Assembly: GCA_020830965.2 (NCBI GenBank)
Contig: JACCFC020000021.1
Location: forward strand, 1 to 57,269
Reading direction: 5' to 3'
Origin: Neisseriaceae bacterium TC5R-5
GTDB taxonomy: Bacteria > Pseudomonadota > Gammaproteobacteria > Burkholderiales > Chromobacteriaceae
DNA length: 57,269 nt
Position numbers and translations under genes: made by a program. This document shows, one piece after another, positions 7,991 to 15,290 of this stretch. The notes under the pieces were generated by a model. That model was given only the letters and a program-made list of their open reading frames with translations, did no database searches and was not told the DNA's origin. The number at the start of each line of letters is the position of its first letter. The stretch's first letter is position 1.

Positions 7991-10360
7991 GTGCGTTACT
8001 TATCTTTTCTTTGCCTGATGGTTGTGTTAGCGCTATTGTCTGCATGTGACGATTCTCAAGAAAAAATCCTATTAACAGAAGAAGAGTCTTCTTGGATTGC
8101 CAGCCATCGCGAAGTGGACGTCATTGCTGTACAAGCATGGCAGAATAAAAGCACAACCAGGGCAAGTTTTGAATTTAAGGGGGCAGAGTTTTTTATTTTA
8201 AAGCATATAGAAGAAAAATTAGGGTTAAGATTTAATTTGATTAGAGTAAAAAAAATATCTGAATTAAAAGAAGTGGTTGATGCTAAACGAACAAAAATGA
8301 TTATTGGTGTCAGTAGAGACTATATAGATGATTTGGATTTGGGTAAGCATTATTACTTTACTCGGCCTTATGTGAGTTTGCCTTTAATGGCCGTTTCCCG
8401 TAGAAGTCATAACGCTATATATGATGTTGATGATTTACAAGGGCAAAAAATAGCTTTTACCGCTAATGCTCGTTTGCAAGCCTGGTTGTTAGGGGGTGAT
8501 GGTAAAGAAATTAGTGTCTTGTCGACAGCTAATTCTACTGAAGCACTACAAATGGTGCGCGATAGACAGGCAGATGTAGCGCTGGTGTCTGAACTCTTTT
8601 CCAGATATTTATTAAGAAATCGTTTCCCCGAGTTGAAAAGTGCTGGCATGTTGCCCGGTTATTACTTTATTTATAAAATTGGTGTAGATAAAGAACAACC
8701 TATTTTATATGGAATTATTAAAAAAACACTGGATAGTATGTCGGCAGAAGAAGCCAATTCATTACGTGTTGAATGGGAGCTCGAGCAGGGTAGGCAGACG
8801 ACATCATATGGTATTGTGCAAAACTATACGAAAGAGTTTGTCGTTATTATGTTGACTTTCTTGGCGTTGATTTTTTTGGTGTACAGCACAAGAAAACTGC
8901 TACATAAAGCGCGTTTGGGGGAGGCAGCTAAAAGCGAGTTTATGGCAGTTATGAGCCATGAATTAAGAACGCCAATGAATGCCATCATTGCTGCAGGTGA
9001 GTTGCTGCAAACGACGCCATTAAATAATAAGCAAAAAGAATTGCTGGAGCATTCCAATCTGGCTGCAAATAATTTATTGCAACTATTAAATGATATTTTG
9101 GGATATTCTCGCCTGGATGCTAATAAAGAATTGCTTCAGTTAGAATTTGTTGACGTTGATAAGGCATTAGATAATATTGTTAAGCTGTATTTCTCAAGTG
9201 CCAAAATAAAAGATATAGAACTGCATTATAAAAGTAATTTGCCTAACAATACCTTGTTGTTGGATTTGTTTCATTTGCAAAGAGTGCTACATAATTTGAT
9301 GGCGAATGCCGTTAAATTTACTGAAAGAGGCTCAGTGACTCTGATTGCGAATTGTTATGCGGATCCAATTAATAAGCACTATGGTCGATTAATTTGTCAG
9401 ATTGTCGATACCGGCATTGGTATTACAGCGGAGGCACAAAAAAACATATTTGACCCTTTTGTGCAGGTGGATACCAATATCAATCGTAAATTTGGTGGTT
9501 CAGGTTTGGGTTTGGCTATTTGTAAACGCTTGGTTGAGCTGATGCAGGGTACGATCAGCTTGGAAAGCGATGGCATATCCGGAACAACAATAACCGTTAA
9601 TATTCCTGTGCAAATCGGCGAAGTGCTGTTGTTACAGAAGTCAGAGCCTGAGTTTGTTGTGGATGAGTTTAAGCATGTTGGTGCCGGGCAACGGGTATTG
9701 GTTGTGGATGATCATCCGGCTAATCAGCAGATAATTAGTGAACAATTACAGTTGTTAGGTTGCCAGCCGATAGTGGCGGGGACTGGTATCAGTGGTCTGT
9801 CTATTTTGAACGAGAATGATGATATCAAGTTGTTGTTACTGGATTGTTATTTGCCAGGGATGAGTGGTTATGAGGTGGCCGCCAAGATTCGTGCTGATGA
9901 AAAGCTTAAGGGTAGTGCTAAGTTTTTACCTATCATTGCCATTTCTGCGGCAAATGATTATGCGCATCGAACGCGTTGTCTGAATAGCGGTATGAATGGC
10001 CTATTGGTTAAACCACTACATTTGCGTGATTTACAGAATATTTTGATATTGTGGTTGCCGGAGGTTCTCACTGAGGAGGAGGTATCACTCCCCGCCCAGC
10101 CGGCGTCTACTGATTTGTGGTCTCTTTTTATAGATACTAATGAAGCGGATTTTGCCAAGGCGGAGCAGGCGATAGCTAATCGCGACTTTGATCTTGCCCG
10201 GCAACAGATGCATCGTATTTATGGTGCGGCCTTAAGTATGAAGCAAGTTGAATTAGCGACTATCGCTGGCCAGTTGGAGAGCATGTTGCAGCAAGATCAG
10301 TTAGAGAATTTGCCCGCGATGATGCAGGAACTGCGCGAAGTATTAAATATGTTGGCCTAA
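7991..10360 (+). CDS. BvgS/EvgS-type hybrid sensor histidine kinase with lipoprotein-like signal
   Basis: 789 residues from a GTG start. In order: an N-terminal signal with the lipobox LLSAC (Cys19) followed by Asp-Asp; one periplasmic SBP_bac_3-type domain (about 30-265); a transmembrane helix (about 280-300); HisKA with MSHELRTPMNA (His323); HATPase with NAVKFTE and GGSGLGLAI; a receiver with Asp618 (LLLLDCYLPGMSG); and a C-terminal Hpt-like domain with His741 (MHRIYGAAL). This is the unorthodox four-step phosphorelay layout, with one Venus-flytrap domain and no evident PAS domain. The partner is the response regulator three bases upstream. The ligand is unknown. The first two thirds are AT-rich. 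Confidence 0.93.
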   Translation: MRYLSFLCLMVVLALLSACDDSQEKILLTEEESSWIASHREVDVIAVQAWQNKSTTRASFEFKGAEFFILKHIEEKLGLRFNLIRVKKISELKEVVDAKRTKMIIGVSRDYIDDLDLGKHYYFTRPYVSLPLMAVSRRSHNAIYDVDDLQGQKIAFTANARLQAWLLGGDGKEISVLSTANSTEALQMVRDRQADVALVSELFSRYLLRNRFPELKSAGMLPGYYFIYKIGVDKEQPILYGIIKKTLDSMSAEEANSLRVEWELEQGRQTTSYGIVQNYTKEFVVIMLTFLALIFLVYSTRKLLHKARLGEAAKSEFMAVMSHELRTPMNAIIAAGELLQTTPLNNKQKELLEHSNLAANNLLQLLNDILGYSRLDANKELLQLEFVDVDKALDNIVKLYFSSAKIKDIELHYKSNLPNNTLLLDLFHLQRVLHNLMANAVKFTERGSVTLIANCYADPINKHYGRLICQIVDTGIGITAEAQKNIFDPFVQVDTNINRKFGGSGLGLAICKRLVELMQGTISLESDGISGTTITVNIPVQIGEVLLLQKSEPEFVVDEFKHVGAGQRVLVVDDHPANQQIISEQLQLLGCQPIVAGTGISGLSILNENDDIKLLLLDCYLPGMSGYEVAAKIRADEKLKGSAKFLPIIAISAANDYAHRTRCLNSGMNGLLVKPLHLRDLQNILILWLPEVLTEEEVSLPAQPASTDLWSLFIDTNEADFAKAEQAIANRDFDLARQQMHRIYGAALSMKQVELATIAGQLESMLQQDQLENLPAMMQELREVLNMLA

Positions 10361-10362
10361 CA

Positions 10363-10860
10363 TTAACCGCTACTATTACAGCGGCTCTTATCGTCTAGTG
10401 GCAAATTACTCAGGTGATTTTTGATTGTCTTCATCACGATATAAGAGCAAATATCGCGCATGGTTGGCAGTGGGTTGAGCCGCTCAATAATAAAATTCGA
10501 AAAGGCATTCAAGCTTTGGCAGCGTATATGCAGAATATAGTTGCATGTCCCGGCCACAACGTAGGCAGCAGCCACTTCATCAAAGCTCTTAATCTGTTCC
10601 ATAAAGTGCTCATGCCAATCATCACGACTGCGCTCCAAGCTGATGTGCACGATAGCCTCTAGTTCATAGCCTAGTTTTTGTGCATTCAGTTGCGCATGAT
10701 AGCCGTTGATTAAGCCATTTTCTTCCAGCATACGCACACGACGCAAGCAGGCAGAGGGAGAGAGGGCAACTCTGTCGGCCAAGTCCTGATTGCTGAGTCT
10801 TCCATTTTGCTGCAGCGCGGCAAGAATGCGCCAATCAATGGCATCAATTTGCATTTGCAA
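10363..10860 (-). CDS. kynR: Lrp/AsnC-family transcriptional regulator, probable KynR
   Basis: 165 residues: an N-terminal winged helix-turn-helix (IDWRILAALQQNGRLSN onward, about 6-60) and a C-terminal RAM/AsnC ligand-binding domain. It is transcribed away from kynB with a 286-base gap. In Pseudomonas aeruginosa the Lrp-type regulator KynR is likewise divergent from kynBU and responds to kynurenine; the name here rests on that arrangement. Its stop comes just behind the convergent kinase gene. About a third of the shared control region is taken up by a MITE-like element (10966-11067). Confidence 0.85.
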   Translation of the reverse strand: MQMQIDAIDWRILAALQQNGRLSNQDLADRVALSPSACLRRVRMLEENGLINGYHAQLNAQKLGYELEAIVHISLERSRDDWHEHFMEQIKSFDEVAAAYVVAGTCNYILHIRCQSLNAFSNFIIERLNPLPTMRDICSYIVMKTIKNHLSNLPLDDKSRCNSSG

Positions 10861-10962
10861 TCCTCTGTTAAAAAATCATCAGATCGCAGCATAATCTTCG
10901 AAATCTGCTTAACGAACAAGCCAAGTTTGCAATTTTCTCTATTCGCTATGGTGCTAGCATGT

Positions 10963-11070
10963 TTACAGCTGCTAACAACCCCCCTGGGCCGAGGCGTACC
11001 GACGAAGACAGTAGCAGTGGTACGGCAAGTAGGCGCAACGCTGGACCAGGGGCTTGGTTAGCGGCTCTTA
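10963..11070 (-). mobile_element. MITE-like element copy A (102 bp plus TTA direct repeats)
   Basis: The element spans 10966-11067 and is flanked on both sides by TTA (10963-10965 and 11068-11070). The ends are imperfect inverted repeats: CAGCTGCTAAC at the left and GTTAGCGGCTC at the right. Its reverse complement aligns without gaps, at roughly three-quarters identity by eye, with copy B at 13115-13216. Short size, no coding capacity, inverted ends and a 3-bp TNA duplication fit a miniature element mobilised by an IS1031-subgroup (IS5-family) transposase. It lies in the kynR-kynB promoter region. Confidence 0.75.
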
Positions 11071-11146
11071 CTACTGTTGAGAGCGGGATAAAGCTTTTGC
11101 CGAGACTTTACGATGGTCTTGGTATTTTTAAGGTGAGGGGTAGGTT

Positions 11147-11776
11147 GTGCTATTCGATATTAGTCCTCCATTACACAGCGGTTTGCCGGTTTGGCCTGGC
11201 GATACACCGTTGGTGAGTGAGCTGGCGTGGCAGTTGAGCGCCGACTGTCCGGTGAATGTTGCACGTTTAACTTTATCCGGGCACAGCGGAGCCCATGCTG
11301 ATGCTCCGGGGCATTTTTTGAGCCAAGGTAAGGGCATTGGTGAAGTGGATTTGCTGCCTTATCTTGGGCCGTGCCGGGTAGTGCATTGTTTGAGGCCTGG
11401 TGAGTTGATCAGTCTGTCGCAACTGCAAGAGGCTTTGCAGCGGCAAGCCGGGCCATTACCACCGCGCTTGCTCATTCGTTCTTATCAGCGTTTTCCCCTT
11501 GAGGTTTGGGATGCTGATTTTCCTGGCCTTGATCCCTTGGCGATTCATTGGCTGGCGGAGCAAGAGGTGTTGCTGATTGGGGTAGATACGGCATCGCTTG
11601 ATGCGATGAACAGCAAGACTTTGGATGCCCATCATGCTGCGGCGAACCGGGAAATGGCGATTCTGGAACAGCTATGGTTGGATGAGGTGGCCGAAGGGGA
11701 TTATGAGTTAATCGCTTTGCCCTTGCGTCTGGTGGAGTTGGATGCCAGTCCGGTGCGGGCAGTATTACGTCGTTGA
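11147..11776 (+). CDS. kynB: Kynurenine formamidase KynB
   Basis: 209 residues, normal for bacterial KynB, a metal-dependent cyclase-family hydrolase that converts N-formylkynurenine to kynurenine and formate. The metal-site motif HSGAHADAPGH (46-56, with His50, Asp52 and His56) is intact, and GVDTASLDAMNSKT matches the conserved second half. The start is GTG, with AAGGTGAGG about nine bases upstream. kynU follows after 29 bases, so the two form an operon under the likely control of the divergent Lrp-type regulator. Confidence 0.95.
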   Translation: MLFDISPPLHSGLPVWPGDTPLVSELAWQLSADCPVNVARLTLSGHSGAHADAPGHFLSQGKGIGEVDLLPYLGPCRVVHCLRPGELISLSQLQEALQRQAGPLPPRLLIRSYQRFPLEVWDADFPGLDPLAIHWLAEQEVLLIGVDTASLDAMNSKTLDAHHAAANREMAILEQLWLDEVAEGDYELIALPLRLVELDASPVRAVLRR

Positions 11777-11805
11777 GTTTGAGTGCTTATTTTTAGATTA
11801 AAGGA

Positions 11806-13065
11806 ATGATGGTGATGCAGAGTCGTGAAAGCTGTGCGCTGGCTGATCAGCAAGACCCTTTAGCAGGTTTCCGTCAGCAGTTTGCGATACCTGAGGGGGT
11901 GATTTATCTGGATGGTAATTCTTTGGGGGTATTGCCCAAGACTGCCTTGGCTCGTAGCCAGCAGGTGATTGCCGAAGAGTGGGGCAATGGCCTGATTCGT
12001 AGTTGGAATAGTGCTGACTGGTTTGCCTTACCCACCCGGCTGGGCGATAAGCTGGCATCGTTACTGGGTGCCGCCGCCGGTGAGGTGGTGGTGACGGATA
12101 CCACTTCCTTGAATCTGTTCAAGGCTTTGGCCGCTGCCGTACGTATTCAGCAGCAGGCTTACCCGACGCGACGCGTGATTGTGTCGGAACGGGATAATTT
12201 CCCTACTGATTTATATATGGTGCAGGGTCTGATCGAGTTCTTGCAGCAGGGTTACGAGTTGCGTCTGATTGATGAGAACTTATCGCTGGAGCAAGCACTG
12301 GATGAGGATGTGGCCGTGCTGTTGCTGTCTCATGTTAATTACCGTACGGCTTATTTATACGATATGGCGGCGGTAACGGATCTGGCGCATCGATATGGGG
12401 CGTTGACGATTTGGGACTTGGCTCATTCTGCCGGGGCTTTACCGGTAGAGTTAAATGCTGCTCAGGCCGATTTTGCGGTGGGTTGTACTTATAAGTATTT
12501 GAATGGTGGGCCGGGTGCACCGGCATTTATCTGGGTCGCAGCACGGCATCAGGATCGCTTTTGGCAGCCCTTATCCGGCTGGTGGGGGCATCAGCAGCCA
12601 TTTGCTATGTCCAGTGATTATCAACCGGCAGCAGGTATTCGTCGTTTCCTGTGTGGCACCCAGCCCATTGTGTCGATGGCGCTAGTTGAGTGCGGCTTGG
12701 AGATTGCTTTGCAGGCAGATCAGGCTTTATTGCGTCAGAAGTCGCTTGCGCTGACAGATTTGTTTATTGAGCTCGTTGAGCAGCGTTGTGGCGCGCATCC
12801 GCTAAGCTTGATTACGCCACGCGAGCATGCGCGACGGGGTAGTCATATCAGTTTCCGTCATCCGCAAGCTTATGCCATTACTCAGGCACTGATTGCGGCC
12901 GAGGTGATTGGCGATTATCGCGAGCCGGAGGTATTGCGTTTTGGCGTCACGCCGCTGTATTTGAGTTACAGCGATATTTGGGAGGCGGTGGAGCGTTTAC
13001 GACAGATTCTAGATAGCGGTAGTTGGGATAAGCCGGAGTTTCATCGGCGCAGTGCGGTGACCTAA
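11806..13065 (+). CDS. kynU: Kynureninase KynU
   Basis: 419 residues, the normal size. A PLP enzyme of the aminotransferase class V group that splits kynurenine into anthranilate and alanine. The Schiff-base lysine is in [14 protein letters not shown] (Lys230), and [13 protein letters not shown] supplies the Asp that pairs with the pyridine nitrogen. The N-terminus YLDGNSLG is typical. ATG at 11806 has AAAGGA a few bases upstream; in-frame ATGs at 11809 and 11815 are alternatives. No tryptophan 2,3-dioxygenase gene follows, unlike the kynBUA layout seen in several Burkholderiales. Confidence 0.96.
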   Translation: MMVMQSRESCALADQQDPLAGFRQQFAIPEGVIYLDGNSLGVLPKTALARSQQVIAEEWGNGLIRSWNSADWFALPTRLGDKLASLLGAAAGEVVVTDTTSLNLFKALAAAVRIQQQAYPTRRVIVSERDNFPTDLYMVQGLIEFLQQGYELRLIDENLSLEQALDEDVAVLLLSHVNYRTAYLYDMAAVTDLAHRYGALTIWDLAHSAGALPVELNAAQADFAVGCTYKYLNGGPGAPAFIWVAARHQDRFWQPLSGWWGHQQPFAMSSDYQPAAGIRRFLCGTQPIVSMALVECGLEIALQADQALLRQKSLALTDLFIELVEQRCGAHPLSLITPREHARRGSHISFRHPQAYAITQALIAAEVIGDYREPEVLRFGVTPLYLSYSDIWEAVERLRQILDSGSWDKPEFHRRSAVT

Positions 13066-13111
13066 TGCCGCCCCGGATAAAATAATCAGGCGCCGGGATA
13101 ACAATACCTGT

Positions 13112-13219
13112 TTAGCGCCGCTAACAAATCCCCTGATCCAGCGCTGCGCATCCTTGCCGTACTACTGGCACTGTCTGCGTCGGCGCGCCTTGGCTTCGAG
13201 ATTTTGTTAGCGGCTCTTA
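13112..13219 (+). mobile_element. MITE-like element copy B (102 bp plus TTA direct repeats)
   Basis: The element spans 13115-13216, exactly as long as copy A and in the opposite orientation. It is flanked by TTA at 13112-13114 and 13217-13219. Terminal repeats are GCGCCGCTAAC and GTTAGCGGCTC. It lies between kynU and the permease gene and ends 44 bases before the permease start. No protein is encoded. Confidence 0.78.
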
Positions 13220-13260
13220 AGGAGAGTCCGGCGTTCATATGCGGTACAAGGAGAAATTCA

Positions 13261-14667
13261 ATGCGGGACTTTCAGAAGATCAAGGATCGTGAGCAGGGTT
13301 TGCAACGCAAGCTGAGTGCCAGGCAGATGGGTATGATTGCCATTGGCGGCGCTATTGGGACTGGCCTGTTTTTAGGCAGCAAGTTTGCGATTGGTTTTGC
13401 CGGGCCGAGTGTGATTTTGAGTTATGCGATTGGTGGTCTGATTACTTTGTTATTAATGGGTTGCTTGGCGGAGATGACGGTTGCGCATTCTACTTCCGGT
13501 TCTTTTGGCGCGTATGCCGAGCATTATATTAGCCCGCTGGCTGGTTTTCTGGTGCGTTACTGTTACTGGGTAGCGATTGTGCTGGCGGTGGGAACAGAGG
13601 TGACAGCGGTAGCGGAATATATGCGTTTCTGGTTTAGCGATGTGCCTTCCTGGTGCTGGATTGTGCTGTTCTCCTCGGTGCTGGTAGGGGTGAATGCCTT
13701 GAGTGTGAAAGCTTTTGGCAGCGTCGAATATGCGTTTTCCAGTATTAAGGTCTTTGCCATTCTCGCTTTTATCATCATGGCGGCTTATCTGCTGTGGGGC
13801 AGGACTGAGGCGGCCTATGGCCTGCACAACTTTACGCAATTGCCCGGAGGGTTTTTTCCGCATGGTTTCTGGGGAATGTGGGTAGCGGTGGTGATTTCTA
13901 TATTTAGTTATCTGAGCGTGGAAATGATTGCCGTCGCTGCGGGGGAAGCAGAAAACCCCGAGCAGGCAGTGAAACAGGCTTTTCGTGCAACGATTGTGCG
14001 TTTGCTGGTGTTTTATCTGTTATCGCTGTCGCTGATTGTGGCTATTGTGCCGTGGATGCGTATCGGAGAGGGTAATAGCCCTTTTGTGACGGTGATGCAG
14101 GTGTTAAACATTCCTTACGCGGCCGGTATTCTTAATTTTGTAGTGATTGTGGCTGCATTGTCAGCGATGAATAGCCAGCTTTACATTACCACCCGCATGA
14201 TGTTCAGTTTGTCACGCGCAGGTGATGCGCCCGCTGGCTTGGGGCGTCTAACTGCACGTGGGATTCCGCTGAATGCCTTGCTGTTGTCGACCAGTGGTAT
14301 TGCTCTGGCCACTCTGGTGTATTTATTGTTTCCTGATAAAGCGTTTACGCTGATGATTGCCTTGTCGATGTTTGGGGCTTTGTTTACCTGGACAATGATT
14401 TTTCTGACCCATTGGTTTTTCCGCCGTCATCATCAACAGCTAGGCGGGCCCGACTTAGCATTCCGCATGCCGTTTTTTCCCGTTACGACCTTATTGGGTT
14501 TGGGGCTGATGCTGGCGATTATGTTGACTACTGCGTTTACCGAAGCCTTTCGTATGACGTTGCTGTTTGGTGTGCCATTTATTTTGCTGCTGCTTGGTTT
14601 GTTTTATTTTATGCGACGTCAGCGTGCGCTAGTGACGGTGCGCTCAGTATTAGAGGGTGAGGTGTAG
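13261..14667 (+). CDS. Amino acid permease (APC superfamily, AAT family)
   Basis: 468 residues with about twelve hydrophobic helices. The N-terminus GLQRKLSARQMGMIAIGGAI and the motif GTGLFLGS are hallmarks of the amino acid transporter family that includes AroP, PheP and ProY. These are proton-driven importers in the inner membrane. Lying behind kynBU, a substrate such as tryptophan, kynurenine or another aromatic amino acid is likely but not proven. An earlier in-frame ATG at 13204 falls inside the MITE copy. ATG at 13261 has AAGGAG eight bases upstream and gives the family-typical start, so I chose it. Confidence 0.9.
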   Translation: MRDFQKIKDREQGLQRKLSARQMGMIAIGGAIGTGLFLGSKFAIGFAGPSVILSYAIGGLITLLLMGCLAEMTVAHSTSGSFGAYAEHYISPLAGFLVRYCYWVAIVLAVGTEVTAVAEYMRFWFSDVPSWCWIVLFSSVLVGVNALSVKAFGSVEYAFSSIKVFAILAFIIMAAYLLWGRTEAAYGLHNFTQLPGGFFPHGFWGMWVAVVISIFSYLSVEMIAVAAGEAENPEQAVKQAFRATIVRLLVFYLLSLSLIVAIVPWMRIGEGNSPFVTVMQVLNIPYAAGILNFVVIVAALSAMNSQLYITTRMMFSLSRAGDAPAGLGRLTARGIPLNALLLSTSGIALATLVYLLFPDKAFTLMIALSMFGALFTWTMIFLTHWFFRRHHQQLGGPDLAFRMPFFPVTTLLGLGLMLAIMLTTAFTEAFRMTLLFGVPFILLLLGLFYFMRRQRALVTVRSVLEGEV

Positions 14668-14677
14668 CTAGGGAGTG

Positions 14678-14748
14678 ACACAGGCAAGCTCGCTGGCTTG
14701 CTTGGGCGGAGCTGGCCACAGCAGTGGGTACCAGCGCTTGTCCTGTGT
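14678..14748. repeat. Long imperfect inverted repeat behind the permease gene
   Basis: ACACAGGCAAGC (14678-14689) is the near-complement of GCTTGTCCTGTGT (14736-14748), with one extra base. Inside it CAAGC and GCTTG pair again around 14684-14700. It lies between the permease stop and MITE copy C. It has no T-run, so a terminator is possible but not clear. Confidence 0.45.
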
Positions 14749-14753
14749 GTTGT

Positions 14754-14829
14754 TAAGAGCCGCTAATAAAACCTCGAAGCGTCCCTGATCCGAGGCGCAA
14801 CGCTGGATCAGGGAGGTGAGCGGCTCTAA
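14754..14829 (-). mobile_element. MITE-like element copy C (70 bp, internally shortened, TAA direct repeats)
   Basis: GAGCCGCTAAT at 14757 and the matching GCGGCTC ending at 14826 bound a 70-base element flanked by TAA at 14754-14756 and 14827-14829. It shares the left end and the GCGCAACGCTGGA..CAGGG right half with copy A, and the AAACCTCGAAG start with the reverse complement of copy B, but lacks about 32 central bases. Its right edge and the adjacent TAA form the stop codon of the leftward DUF2269 gene. Confidence 0.7.
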
Positions 14830-15290
14830 AAAGGTTTGACTACCATCAGCCAAAAAATAGCCAGCACACTGAGAAAAGCTGGCCAGCCCAAGATAAACCA
14901 GCGACGCATTACCCGTTGATAACTAGCGGGTAATGCCTGCTCTTGTGCGACCGCCTGACGCGCCAGATTACGTGCCTGTATCTGCAATACCAGTACTGGT
15001 AGCCAACACAAGCCAGTGACCACAAATAAAATAAGTGAGGTTTTAATCCAGAAGGTGCTGAGCGGTAGTTGCAGCAGATGCACCAACCATAGTCCGGTGG
15101 CTATTTGCACGATCACCGCTGGAGCAGTAAAGCAGCTGTCGGCAATCACCACGGTGCGAGCTGTCTCGGCAATGACGCGCGGATCACCGCGCAAATGGGC
15201 CAGCCACATAAAAAATGCAATGCCTAAACCCGTGCCGAACAGCAGGGTTGAGGACAATATGTGTATCCATTTAATCCATAAGTACATCAT
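14826..15290 (-). CDS. DUF2269-family membrane protein
   Basis: 154 residues, four predicted membrane helices. The N-terminus YLWIKWIHILSSTLLFGTG is characteristic of DUF2269, small inner-membrane proteins of unknown function. The ATG directly abuts the stop of the upstream SDR-DoxX gene, so the pair should be translated together. The TAG stop (14826-14828) consists of the last base of MITE copy C plus the first two bases of its flanking TAA. The ancestral C-terminus may therefore have been longer or different; the visible end, LMVVKPF, still looks natural. Confidence 0.85.
   Translation of the reverse strand: MMYLWIKWIHILSSTLLFGTGLGIAFFMWLAHLRGDPRVIAETARTVVIADSCFTAPAVIVQIATGLWLVHLLQLPLSTFWIKTSLILFVVTGLCWLPVLVLQIQARNLARQAVAQEQALPASYQRVMRRWFILGWPAFLSVLAIFWLMVVKPF

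Noticed and set aside
13204-13260. Earlier start for the permease gene
   Set aside because: It lies partly inside MITE copy B and has no ribosome site; ATG 13261 has AAGGAG and gives the family-typical N-terminus.
13066-13260. Riboswitch or T-box ahead of the permease
   Set aside because: The strong secondary structure is explained by the MITE's inverted ends; no known riboswitch or T-box sequence is visible.
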